Below, piece after piece: positions 26,804-38,000 of a stretch of 64,000 bases of DNA. Origin of the DNA: CAVWUA01 sp963758025 (lineage in GTDB: Bacteria; Planctomycetota; Planctomycetia; Isosphaerales; Isosphaeraceae); contig CAVWUA010000006.1 in assembly GCA_963758025.1 (NCBI GenBank), positions 558,001-622,000 of the forward strand, read 5' to 3'. Position 1 is the first letter of the stretch, and every line of letters starts with the position of its first letter. The translations under genes were made by a program, and so were the position numbers. Below the pieces are notes generated by a model. The model was not told the DNA's origin and searched no databases. It worked only from the letters and a program-made list of their open reading frames with translations.

Positions 26804-28454
26804 TTACGGTTGCGCCGCGGCCGGAGCGTTGCCGGCGCCGCCTTGATCGGGCTCGGGAAGGCGGACCAGAGTGAACTGCCGCTGCTGGCCGTCGGGGGTA
26901 TGCACGAGCATCGTGGTCTGATCCTTGGTGAGGTTCGCGATGCCCGCTTCATAGGTGGGCAATTGATCCCCTCCGATCGTCCACGCGGCTCGCTGGGTCT
27001 TGGGATCGACCGCGCCCGCGAGGGGTGTCGTCTCGTTCGACTGGAGGTTGTGGTAATTTCCGCGAATCTGGCCCGATTTGTTGACCGCGAGCTGGAAAAG
27101 ATCGTTGGGGTTGTCCTGCTCGCCCTGGACCATGGCGAAGACCCCGAGCGGCAACCACTGATCGTTCGGTTCGGGGGGGGCGTTGCCGGCCGCGGCGATC
27201 TGGCTGGCCTGGTCGGCGTAATCCTGGGGAGATCCGGCCGGATCGCCATTGACGTAAACGGCGTTGGTCTGACTGACGACATTCGAGCCGTAGTCGTAAG
27301 GAACGGGCTGCGCGCCTAGCCCGACCGCCGCCGCGACCGCGCCATATCCCGGGTTCGCGTAGAGGGAGGGGGAGGTCAGATTGGTCGGCTGCCAGGCGTT
27401 GGCATATCCCGCGTACATGGCCGGATTGAGCGTGGGATAGGCGTTCGCCCCGGCGACGACCGTGTTTCGCTGGGCCACGAGTGCGGTATTCCCGGCGTAG
27501 TACGAGCCATAGGGGCGCGCGGCCCCGTAGGCCCCGTAGCCTCCGGGAATCCCGGGGGCTCCCGCCCCCGCGCCGGGGAGAACGCCGATGCCGCTATCGG
27601 CTCCGCCAACTCCTCCCGCACCGAGACCGGGTCGACCCGCCCCCGCGCCGGGGAGAACGCCGATGCCGCTATCGGCTCCGCCAACTCCTCCCGCACCGAG
27701 ACCGGGTCGACCCGCCCCCGCTCCCGGGAGTGCGCCGACACCGCTCCCGGCTCCCCCCGCGCCCACTCCTGGTCGGCCGGCACCGGCGCCCGGTAGCTGC
27801 GCCGACACCGCTCCCGGCTCCCCCCGCGCCCACTCCTGGTCGGCCGGCACCGGCGCCCGGTAGTGCGCCGACACCGCTCCCGGCTCCCCCCGCGCCCACT
27901 CCTGGTCGGCCCGTGCTTCCCGTGCCAACTCCCGGTCGGCCCGCGCCTCCGTTGCCAACTCCCGGTCGGCCCGCGCCTCCGGCCCCGGCGTTTGCGACAG
28001 ATCCACCCGAGCCGCCACGTCCATACGGCCCCATGGAGGTGCTGCCGCGTTGACATTCCGCCCTGCGGGCTTCGCGACGAAAGCCCACCCCCCTGCATCC
28101 CGCCCTGAGGGCTTCGAGTCGAAAGCCCGCCGCCGAAACCGCCACCGGCGCTTCCACCACGTTGCATCCCGCCGCCGCCACCACGTTGCATCCCGCCGCC
28201 GCGCTTCCACCGCGTTGCATCCCGCCGCCGGCGCTTCCACCGCGTTGCATCCCGCCACCGGCGCTTCCGCCGCGTTGCATCCCGCCACCGGCGCTTCCAC
28301 CGCGTTGCATCCCGCCGCCACTACGACCGCCGCCGCCCCGGCTGCCACCGGCGCTTCCGCCGCCGCCCCGGCCGCCGCGCTGGGCCGAGGCCTGAAGATC
28401 GGGGAGGACGAACGAGAGGAGAATTGTCAGAAGTGCGATCCCTTTGAGGCGCAT
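26804..28454 (-). CDS. Gly-rich repeat surface protein with conserved C-terminal domain ('mu-protocadherin'-like), three frame breaks
   Basis: About 550 aa after correction. The start MRLKGIALLTILLSFVLPDLQASA at 28454 is a signal peptide. The first third is tandem GGGMQRGGSA units and then GGLSTRSPQGGMQGGG. The middle third is GAGRPGVGAGGAGSGVGALP units of about 66-75 bp. The C-terminal ~260 aa are ordered: YGSYYAGNTALVAQRN, NPAMYAGYANAWQPTN, PYDYGSNVVSQTNAVYVNG, LGVFAMVQGEQDNPNDLFQLAVN, TLVRLPEPDQ. Planctomycete genomes label such proteins mu-protocadherin or putative cell-surface protein; no biochemical role is known. Frame breaks fall in the repeats near 28195, 28055 and 27790; the last is visible as AGCTGC against AGTGC between two copies of one repeat. 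Confidence 0.72.
27580..27900. repeat. Tandem repeats in the Gly-rich surface protein gene
   Basis: Two copies of a unit of about 66 bp (near 27585-27650 and 27651-27716) are essentially identical, followed by units of about 75 bp sharing CCCACTCCTGGTCGGCCGGC. They encode GAGRPG(V/L)GAGG. Such repeats easily change copy number and cause assembly indels, as the frame break here suggests. Confidence 0.7.
28130..28330. repeat. GGGMQRGGSA-coding minisatellite
   Basis: At least five copies of a 30-bp unit containing CGCGTTGCATCCCGCC and GGCGCTTCC lie in tandem. On the minus strand they encode GGGMQRGGSA. Frame is lost at the end of the array near 28195. Confidence 0.75.
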
Positions 28455-28520
28455 GTCGCATGACTCCAGGCTTCGTGATTCGAGGGGGTGAAGGTGCGAG
28501 GGACCGTCCGTCCGGTCGGC

Positions 28521-29486
28521 TCACTTCTCGGTCTTGACCCGCGTGACCTTGACGGGGGCCAGGTCCGCGAGCTCGGTGTCATCGAACGTGCGGTCAATGG
28601 ACTGCCATGTGAACGTGTCGTCGTCCACCCGCCGGAGGATATTGGTCTCGACGAGGGTGCTGCCGTCGGCGAGGGTGCCGACCGCATCGAGGACCCACTG
28701 ATCGCCGTCGGGGCTCCAGTCGGCCTCGCCGACACCGCCGTCGGCCTCGAACGTCCACGTATGGAGCGCGCCGGTCGCGGGATCGACCCCGATGACCTGA
28801 GAGCCGGTCAGAGCCAGTTCCTTCTCCTTGATGGTGAACTGAGCAATGATGAACCGCTTGTTCGGGGCCCACGAGTAGGTGGTCCGGATCTCGGCCCCGG
28901 CTCCGCTCAGCGATTTCCACTCGCCGATGATCCAGGCCAGGTCCGCGATCGAGGGCTCGTCATCCTCGGGCGATTCCCCCAGTTGGGCCAGGCGCCAGCT
29001 CCCGTCCTCGCGCACGAAGAGGGCGCTGTAGGATGCGGTGGTTGCCGGCTCCACCGGGCCGCGTCGGACGGTCACCGACCCCTCCTCGATCGCCAGGTCG
29101 CTGGCGAGGAATCGGAGCGATCCGGGGTGGACCTCGGCCTCCACCTCGGGCGTTTTCGCGAAGAACTCCGAGAAGCCCTCCTCAAGGGCCTCTCGCCCTC
29201 GAACCGTCACCCCCATCTGGTTCCGGTACTCTCCCTCGGCCGTCCAGTGCGCGGCGAGGGCTTTCGCGTCGCGCGACTGGAACGCCTTGGCGAACGACTG
29301 CATTGCCGACCGGATCGCCGCGCGGTCGTCGTCGTGCGCGGAGGAAACCGCCGCGCCGGGCTTCTTCGGTGACTCCTCGTCAGCTCGGGCCAGATTTGGT
29401 GCCGACCAGCGAGCCGAAACCATCAGCGCGGCGACCGCCACCAGCGCCGCGAGCCTGGCCGTGCGCACCGAGATCAATCGAGTCAT
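28521..29486 (-). CDS. Secreted NTF2-like protein (SgcJ/EcaC, DUF4440-type)
   Basis: 321 aa with an N-terminal signal (RLAALVAVAALMVSARWSAPNLARA). A cone-shaped NTF2-like domain covers about 50-175: AAIRSAMQSFAKAFQSRDAKALAAHW, GEYRNQMGVTVRGREALEEGF, SYSALFVREDGSWRLAQ. A second domain at about 185-315 (WIIGEWKSLSG, TYSWAPNKRFIIAQF, GALHTWTFEADGGVGEADW) resembles DUF1579-like beta barrels. This two-domain layout occurs beside the Gly-rich surface-protein genes in related genomes. The 66-bp gap to the downstream surface-protein gene suggests cotranscription. No enzyme activity can be inferred. Confidence 0.8.
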   Translation of the reverse strand: MTRLISVRTARLAALVAVAALMVSARWSAPNLARADEESPKKPGAAVSSAHDDDRAAIRSAMQSFAKAFQSRDAKALAAHWTAEGEYRNQMGVTVRGREALEEGFSEFFAKTPEVEAEVHPGSLRFLASDLAIEEGSVTVRRGPVEPATTASYSALFVREDGSWRLAQLGESPEDDEPSIADLAWIIGEWKSLSGAGAEIRTTYSWAPNKRFIIAQFTIKEKELALTGSQVIGVDPATGALHTWTFEADGGVGEADWSPDGDQWVLDAVGTLADGSTLVETNILRRVDDDTFTWQSIDRTFDDTELADLAPVKVTRVKTEK

Positions 29487-29792
29487 GGTGACTTCCTGAA
29501 TTCGTGGGATGGACCCGAGCAGGGGAGCGTATGCCGCCGTCGCCTTGGCTCGACCGTTGGGAAATGGAGGAACATCTTCGTTCCGACGCGCCGATCCTCG
29601 ATGATCAAATTCCCCAACAACAGTAACTCCTTGATATGCGATCCCGGCGCCCCGTTCAAGTAGGTCGAATGATTATTTTCGAAAATATGGAGATTGAACC
29701 GGAAGATGCGCGGCAAGATTCGGCGCGAGGCCCTGGGGCATGGCCGATGCTCCGGGAACCGACAATGGACCAGGCTGTTTCCGCTCGGCACG
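29487..29792. other. 306-bp intergenic region
   Basis: The stretch between the lactonase stop and the NTF2-like gene start has no credible ORF. A locally AT-rich patch (GAATGATTATTTTCGAAAAT at 29666-29685) may hold the promoter of the downstream minus-strand genes. Confidence 0.35.
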
Positions 29793-31071
29793 TCAATTCC
29801 TCCTGGCGAGATCGAGGAAGACGATGCTCGACGGATTGCCGACGGGGGCGTAATGGCCGGTGAACGCGAGGCCGCCGGTTTGAAGGTTCACCCGGAAGAC
29901 GGCGATGTTGTCGTCACGCTGATTGCAGCAATAGAGGAAGTGGCCCGTGGGGTCGAAGTTGAAGCTGCGGGGATAATTCCCTCGCGTCCATTCCTCCCCG
30001 ACGTAGGTCAACTCGCCGTCCGGGCCGATGGAGAAGATGCCGATGCTGTCGTGCAGTCGGTTGCCCGCGTAGACGAATCGCCCATCGGCGGAGACCAGGA
30101 TCTCGGAGCAGAAATTACTGCCGGCAAACCCGGGCGGCAGGGTGGAAACCGTCTGCCGGGGGGCCAGCCGCCCCGTCTCGGCATCGTAGTCAAACAGGAC
30201 GATGGTCGAGCCTTCCTCCTGAATGGAATAGAACCAACGACCATTGGGATGAAAATCGAAATGCCGGGGGCCGTCTCCGGGTGGCAACGCGACCGCGTGC
30301 GGTTCGTTCGGAGTCAGGACGCCCTTCTTTTCGTCGAACTTCCAGACGAAGATGCGATCCAGGCCCAGGTCCGCATGCAGCACGAAGCGCCCCGCGGGGT
30401 CGGCCTGGATCATGTGCGCGTGGGTCCTGATCGTGTCCGCTGATGGCGAAGCTGCCCGGCGGGGCATGGGTCGCCCGGGTGGGACCGATCTCGCCGGCAT
30501 CCTTCTGGATGTCCGTGGCGTCGCCCAGGCGACCGTCGGGCTGGATCGGCAGCACCGCCACGGAGCCGCCGAAGTAGTTGGCCACCAGCACGAACCGTCC
30601 GGACGGATGGATGCTCACATAGGTCGGACCGGCGCCGCCGGAGCGAACGGTATTGAGCAACGTCAACTGCCCGTCGGCCGGATCGATGGCGAAGGCGCTG
30701 ACCGTTCCTTGCTTGTCGTCGCCGACCCGATCGGTCTCATTGGCGGAATAGAGCCGGGTTCCGTCGGCATTCCGGACCAGGCAGCTCGGGCTGGTTCCCA
30801 TCTCGTAAATGCCGGCGGGCGTCATCGCCCCGGTGGCGCGATCCACCCGGAAGAGGTGGATGCCACGACCGTTGCCGGGCGGGAGATCCACCTGCGTCGG
30901 CAAGACATCGCGGAGCGGAGAGCTGAAGGTGCCGACATACGCCATGAGCGGCCCCCGGGCTTCGTCCGATCGCGCCGGGAGCGAACGGGCGAGGAACGGC
31001 GTTGTCCCCGCCAGTGCGATCGAGGTTTTGAGAAACGAACGCCGGGAACGGTCGATTTTATGAATGGCCAT
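29793..31071 (-). CDS. Tat-exported lactonase-family beta-propeller (6-phosphogluconolactonase-like), one frame break
   Basis: About 426 aa. The N terminus SRRSFLKTSIALAG is a twin-arginine signal. Seven-bladed propeller repeats follow: AYVGTFSSP, GIHLFRVDRATGAMTP, SCLVRNADGTRLYSANE, GPTYVSIHPSGRFVLVANY, then HMIQADPAGRFVLHADLGLDRI, PRHFDFHPNGRWFYSIQE and SEILVSADGRFVYAGNRLHDSI, ending NPSSIVFLDL. These match the lactonase family (YbhE-like 6-phosphogluconolactonases). A Tat-exported copy is unlikely to serve the pentose-phosphate pathway and probably acts on another lactone. One extra base near 30440 breaks the frame between blades 3 and 4. Confidence 0.85.
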
Positions 31072-32039
31072 CCATTAGTTCCAAAGCTGAGAGTTGAACA
31101 CGGTGTCCGGGCCTCTGGACTGGCCTCCCATGCGATCGGGGGCTCCGTCTCGGGAGGCACGGCCCACCCACCATCCTTCGCGGACCCCGGAGAATACCGC
31201 TCGACCGGGCGCGTGTCCAGGCTCGGGCCGCGGACAACCGCTCACCATCCGGGTCCTCACGGTCCCGCTTTGGAACCGCCGGGTGGTCTGGAGGCAACAC
31301 GGTGTCCGCGCGCAAAGACGCTAAAGAAAGATAGCCCGGGTCGAGGAAGTCGGTTCAAAAAATCCGCCCGCGACCACCAGGGACAGGAGGAACTCGTGTC
31401 GGTCCGCACCCGCGCCCGTCCCGTTCCTGGTGCGGACGAACGGCACACGAAACCCTTGCACTCTCGACGATCGCGCAACAGAACCCCCGGGGTGAGAACC
31501 GGGTGGGACGGACCGCCCGCGTGGCCTCGCGCAAGCCAATATTGGCGGCCCCTGGAGCACGGGCAGGCGAGTTCCCGCGTTACAAAACGCGGCTTAAGTA
31601 TAATTATCATTTTCAAAAACATTGACTTCTATGAAATATCTTGCGTCATCATGGCATCGCTTGCATAATCGGAGCCACCAGGACAATTGGCGCTGGTGCC
31701 GACTCTTGTCCTGCCCCGCGGCTTGTCGTGATCGGAGCGAAGTCCGCGGGTCATCAACCTGACCTGACATGAGGCGTGGGCGGGGTTCGGCCTATCACCG
31801 GATTTGGATTGAAGGATCAGGGTCGGAATCGCGGATTGACGATAAACGAGGCCGGGGTGAGACGAAGCCCATCGGGGTGCACCTCGTTCCTTCCTGAGCA
31901 TGGACCGGGCACGATCGCGGGTTCGGACGTTGTCGATCCGGACAGACCGTCTGTCGCGCTCGACGGACCGCACCGGCATTTCATCGATATCCTGATTTTT
32001 CAAAAGCTCTCGATTTATCGCACCTGGAGCTTGACACCG
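31072..32039. other. 968-bp intergenic region between divergent genes, with AT-rich promoter-like core
   Basis: This stretch separates the Tat lactonase (minus) from the giant gene (plus). At 31577-31594 a small hairpin (CCGCGTT/AACGCGG) is followed by TATAAT near 31599 and an A/T-rich tract to about 31665 that also has TTGACT. These are the best promoter candidates, but the distance to the start at 32040 is about 440 bp. The short ORFs upstream lack protein-like content. Confidence 0.45.
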
Positions 32040-35000
32040 ATGGCCCCCGAAGCATCCTCCCTCACGGGACGGCGCCGCGTGAGCGCGGCCCGTCGGGCCC
32101 GGCGACGTCTGACGACGCTGGCCATCGAAGCCCTTGAGCCGCGAACCATGCTCTCGGTCGTCCAGTGGGATGACGGCGGAGGGGACGGGCTCTGGACGAA
32201 CCGGCTCAACTGGAGCGGCGACGTGCTGCCCGGCCCGACCGACGACGTCGTGATCGACGTTCCGGCGAGCCTCGTGGTCACGCTCTCGGGGGCGTCGGTC
32301 TCGGTGCGGAGCCTGCAATCGCAGGAGGACCTCACGCTCGACAGCGCCACGTTGACGGTCGGCGGCGGCTCCTCGCTCGTGGCGGGCGCGTTGACGGTCG
32401 GCCCCGGCTCCACGCTCGTCGCCGACGGCGCCTCGGCGGTCATTCAGGCCACCGGCACGACGCTCATCGACGGGGCGAACCTCTTCGCGCGCAACGGCGG
32501 CGCGATCGAGCTGCCCCTGGCCGACTCCTACGACCAGGGGGCCACCGCCAGCTTCCAGACCCGGACCTGGCGGGCCGAGGGGACGGGCAGCCGCATCAAC
32601 CTCGACGGGTTGCGGGTGATCACCCAGGGGACCTCCTATGACGCTCATCTGGCGATCCAGGCCGCGGCCGGCGGCGCGATCGACCTGAGCGGCGTCTCGC
32701 GGATCGTGGACCCGCAGACCGGGGACTCCCGGCGCCGCTCGATCGATCTGCTGGCCGAGGGGGCGGGGAGCACCATCCAGCTCGACGCCCTCGAAAGCTT
32801 CACCGACATCCAGGGGAGCGGCGCCGGGAACGTGGACGGCCGGTGGTCCACCCTGACCGCGCGCGACGGCGGCACGATCGCCACGCCGGCCTGGACCTCG
32901 GCGACGGGGGTGGACGTGTCCATCGAGCAGGTCGGGGCGATCGGCCTCGATGCCTTGAGGAACCTCTCCTCGGGGAGAATCCAGGTCGCCGGGATCGATC
33001 TCACCCTGGCCGGCCTCTCGGGAATCGATGGGACGAGCCTGCTGGTCACCGACGGCGGCCGGCTGGCGCTGCCGGCGGTCACGATCTACAGCCAGGCCTC
33101 GACCGACAGCTTCCAGACGCGCTCCCTCCGCGCCGAGGGGGCGGGCAGCGTGCTCGACCTCCCCGCGCTCAGCCTGCTCCAGAACGGCACGAACTACGAC
33201 GCCCACCTGCTCGTCCAGGCTGTCGGAGGGGGTTCGTTCTTGGCCCCGAGCCTGAAGCGGATCGTCGATCCCACCGGGGGCGACACCCGTCGCCGCTCCG
33301 TCGATGTGCTGGCCGATGGCGTGGGGAGCGTGATCGACCTGGGGCTCACGGATGTTATCTCGGACACCAGCGGCACGGCCTCGGGCAACGTCGATGGGCG
33401 CTGGTCCACCCTGACGGCGACGGACGGCGGGACGATCCTCGCCCCGGCGCTGACCACCCTGAAGGGGGTCGATCTGACCCTCGACGGTACGGGGACGCTC
33501 CCCGTCAGCGCGCTTCGCACGCTCCAGAGCAGCCGCCTGACGGTCGTCGGGATCAACGTGAGCCTGGGCAACATCGCCGACGCCAACGGCTCCAGCCTGA
33601 TCGTCTCGGCCGGGGGACGGCTGGCCCTGCCGGGGCTGGAGCACTACGACCACGACGCCACCGAAAGCTTCCTGACCCGGACGCTCCAGGCCACCGGAAC
33701 GGGCAGCGTCCTCGACCTGTCCGGGGTCAAGACGATCGCCAACGGGACGCTCTACCAGAGCCGGCTGGCGATCCAGGCGACCGGCGGCGGCACGGTCGAT
33801 CTCCGCTCCGTGGCGCGGCTGGAGGACCCGGCGTCGGGCGACACGCGCCGGCGGCTCGATCGACGTGCTGGCCCAGGACGCCGGGAGCGTCGTCCGGCTC
33901 GACGCCCTGACCCGCTTCACCGACGCCGAGGGGACGGCGGCCGGCGAGACGGACGGGCGCTGGTCCAGCCTCGCCGTCGCGAGCGGCGGGGCGATCGAGG
34001 CCCCCGCGCTGGCGACCCTGGTGGGCATCGACCTGACCCTCGACGGCGGCGGCACGCTGCCGCTCGACGCGATCCGCTCGTTGACCAGCGGGCGAATCCA
34101 GACGATCGGCGTGTCGGTGACCTTGCCGGGCCTGACGGACGTGGACGGCTCGACCCTGATCGTCTCCGGCGGCGGCCGGCTCGCGCTGCCCGGCGTGACG
34201 AGCTACGACCACGCCGCGACCGAGAGCTTCCTCTCCCGGACGCTCCGCGCCGAGGGCTCGGGAAGCGTGCTCGACCTGAGCGGCGTCCAGTCGGTCCGCA
34301 ACGGGACGTTCTACCAGTCTCGCCTGTTCATCCAGGCGGCGGCCGGGGGAACGGTCGATCTGCGCGGCGCGACGGGCATCGCCGACCCGACCGACGGCGA
34401 TACCCGCCGGCGCTCGATCGAGGTCACGGCCGACGGGATCGGCAGCACGATCCGGCTCGACACCCTCGCCAGCTTCACCGACATCAACGGCACGGCGGCC
34501 GGCGAGACGGACGGGCGCTTCTCGGCCCTGGCCGCGCACGACGGCGCGACGATCCAGGCCCCCTTGCTGACCCGTCTGATCGGCGTCGATCTCGCCGTGG
34601 ACGGCGGGGCGACCCTGCCCACGTCGCAGATCGCCTCGTTCCGGGACGGCCGCATCACCTTCGTCGAGCCCGGCCACGACTTCGGCGGCCTGACCGACGC
34701 GAGCCGGGCGCAACTGGTCGTCTCGGGCATCCCGGTCACGCTGCCGGCACTCGACCGGATCGACGGCGCGAGCTTCCTGGTCTCGGGGGGCGGGGGGCTG
34801 TCGCTGCCGTCGGCCCGCTTCTACGACCAGGGGGCCACCGCCAACTTCCAGACCCGGACCTGGAAGGCCGAGGGGGCCGGCAGCGTGCTCGACCTCAGCG
34901 CCCTGACCCGGATCACCAACGGGGTGTACTACCAGGCCGGTCTCGACATCAACGCCCTCGACGGCGGCACGATCGACCTCGGCGTCCGTCACCACGATCA

Positions 35001-38000
35001 CCGACCCGACCAGCGGCGATACCCGCCGACGCTTCATCAACCTCCTCGCCGACGGCACCGGCAGCACGATCCACCTCGACGCCCTGACCACGATGACCGA
35101 CGCCAACGGCACCGCCTCCGGGGACGTGGACGGCCGCTGGTCCACCCTGCTCGCCCGCGCCGGCGGGACGATCGCCGCCCCCTTGCTGACGAGCCTTCAG
35201 GGCGTGGACCTGACGCTCGACGAGACCGGATCGTTTCCCACCGCGCAGCTCGTCTCCTCACGAAGCGGGCGGATCACGCTCTCGGGCGTCAACCGCGACC
35301 TGTCCGGCCTCCGCGACCTGACCGGCACGCAGATCATCGTCTCGGGCGTCCACGCGGACCTCAGCCGATTGACCACGTTACGATCCGGTCTCGCTTTCGT
35401 TGACCGGCGGCGGGACGGCCGACGTGGCGAACCTCATCGACATCGACGGCACGAGCCTCTCGGTCGCCGGCGGCGTCACTCTGGCCTTGCCCGGCGGTGA
35501 CGACCTACCGCCACGCCTCCACCGACAACTTCCAGATCCGGTCCTGGTCCGCCTCGGGAGCGGGCAGCGTGCTCGACCTGAGCCACCTGACGAACATCAC
35601 CAACGGCACCCACTACGCCACCGGCCTGACCGTCACCGCCACCGGCGGCGGCACCATCGACCTCCGGGGCGTCCGCGCGATCACCGATCCCGGAGACCGG
35701 CGACACGCGCCGACGGTTCATCGACCTCCGGGCCGACGGGACCGGCAGCACGATCCGGCTCGATACCTTGACCCGCGTCACCGACGTCAACGGCACGGCG
35801 TCCGGCGACGTGGACGGGCGCTGGTCCACGATCTGGGCTCACGACGGCGGCGCGATCGTCGCCCCGGCGCTGACGACGCTCCGGGGCGTGGACGTGACGC
35901 TCGACGGTTCGGGCTCCTTCGCGACGGCGCCGCTGCGCCGGGTGCTCAGCGGGCGTCTTTCCATCAGCGCCGGTGGATACGACTTCTCCGCCGCTTCGGG
36001 ACGCCACCGGAACGCAACTCGTCATCAACGGCGTGGCGGCCGACCTGAGCCACCTCGCCATCCTCCGGTCGGGCCTGCTCTCGTTGACCGGCGGCGGGAC
36101 GGCCGACGTGGCGAACCTGATCGACATCGACGGCGCGAGCCTCTCGGTCGCCGGCGGCGTCACTCTGGCCCTGCCCGGCGGTGACGACCTACCGCCACGC
36201 CTCCACCGACAACTACCAGGTCCGGACGTGGACCGCCTCGGGAGCGGGCAGCGTGCTCGACCTGAGCCACCTGACGAACATCACCAACGGCACCCACTAC
36301 GCCACCGGCCTGACCATCACCGCCACCGGCGGCGGCACCATCGACCTCCGCGGCGTCTCCCAGATCGTGGACACGCCCACGGGCGACACGCGCCGACGGT
36401 TCATCGACCTCCGGGCCGACGGGACCGGGAGCACGATCCGGCTCGATGCCCTGGCGAACTTCACGGATGCCAACGGGACCGCAGCCGGCGACGTGGATGG
36501 TCGGTGGTCCACCCTGACGGAGGCCAACGGCGGGACGATCGTCGCTCCGGGGCTCGTCATCACGCGAGGCGTCAACGTCGTCGCCACGGGGGGTCTCGGA
36601 AGCGTCCAGGGCGGGGCCTCGCTGCTGGGAAGCGCCTCCGCCCCGGCCTCCGGTTCGGGCCTCGCCGCTCTGACCGGAGTCGCGGCGTTTGAAGCGCGCT
36701 GGATCGGGGGGAACGGCGACTGGAGCAACGCGAGCAACTGGAGCACCGGCCGGGTCCCCGGCCCCGAGGACGACGTGATCCTCGACGTGGCGGGCCAGAA
36801 CCTGACCGTCACGATCTCCGGGGGCAGCCAGCGGGTGCGGAGCCTGGTGTCCGAGGAGGCGCTCGTCCTCAGCGGCGGCTCGCTCACCGTCACCGCCGCG
36901 TCCGTGATCCGGGGGGCGTTCACGCATGGCGGCGGGCACGACGCTCACCGCCGAGGGGGGCCTCGCCGAGTTCGTGGCCGAGGGGCCGACGACGATCAAC
37001 GGGGCGAACCTCTACGCCCTGTCCGGCGGCGTGCTGCGTCTCGACCAGGCGACCAGCTACAATCAGGCTTCCTCGGCGAGTTTCCAGACCCGCACCCTCC
37101 GCGCCCAGGGGGCCGGCAGCGTTCTCTCGCTTCAGGGTGTGACGACGATCACGAACGGCACGCACTACGATGCCCAGCTCGCGATCGAGGCGCTCGACGG
37201 CGGCTCCGTGGACCTCCGCGCCGTCGCCTCGATCGCGGACCCGACCGGCGGCGACACCCGCCAGCGCGCGGTCTTCGTCACGGCGAGCGGATACGGGAGC
37301 ACGGTCCGGCTCGATGCCCTCACCAGCTTCACCGACACCTACGGCCTGAACGCCGGTAGCTCCGACGCCGAGTGGTCCACGCTCACCGCCCGCGACGACG
37401 CCGAGATCGTCGCCCCGTTGCTGGCGACGCTCCGCGGCGTCCACGTCACGATCGACGCGGCGGACGGGGGCGGCTGGGATGCGCTGACGAGCCTCACCAG
37501 CGGGCGGTTCACCGTCTCGAACCGCGCCAGCGTGACCCTCTCCGGCCTGACGGCCATCGACGGGTCGAGCTTCTTCGCCACCGGCGGCGGCTCATTGACG
37601 CTGCCGGTGGCGACATCGTACAGCCAGGCCGCTCCCCAGACTTTCGTGACGCAGACGTTCCGGGCCGAGGGGATCGACAGCCTCCTCGACCTGGGCGGCC
37701 TGACGGCCCTCACCAACGGCACCTTCTACGCCTCTCGCCTGACCATCGAGGCCGTCGGCGGCGGGACGATCGACCTTCACTCGGTCGCGACGATCGACGA
37801 CGCGACCAGCGGCGACACGCGCCGGCGTTCGATCGACATCACGGCGGACGGAACCGGCAGCACGATCCGGCTCAACGCCCTGACGAGCATTACCGATGCT
37901 CAGGCGACCGGGGCCGGCGACGTGGACGGGCGCTGGTCCACGCTCACCGTCCGCGACGCGACGATCGAGGCGCCGAACCTCAACACTCTGACCGGAGTGT

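Noticed and set aside
28130..28330. 30-bp direct repeats as a CRISPR or origin iteron array
   Set aside because: The units abut without spacers and encode GGGMQRGGSA in a secreted protein; no cas or replication genes are near.
31776..32039. Upstream extension of the giant gene
   Set aside because: The frame is open, but 88 extra residues lack export-signal character, and the ATG at 32040 has GGAG at good spacing and leads directly to the LEPR motif.
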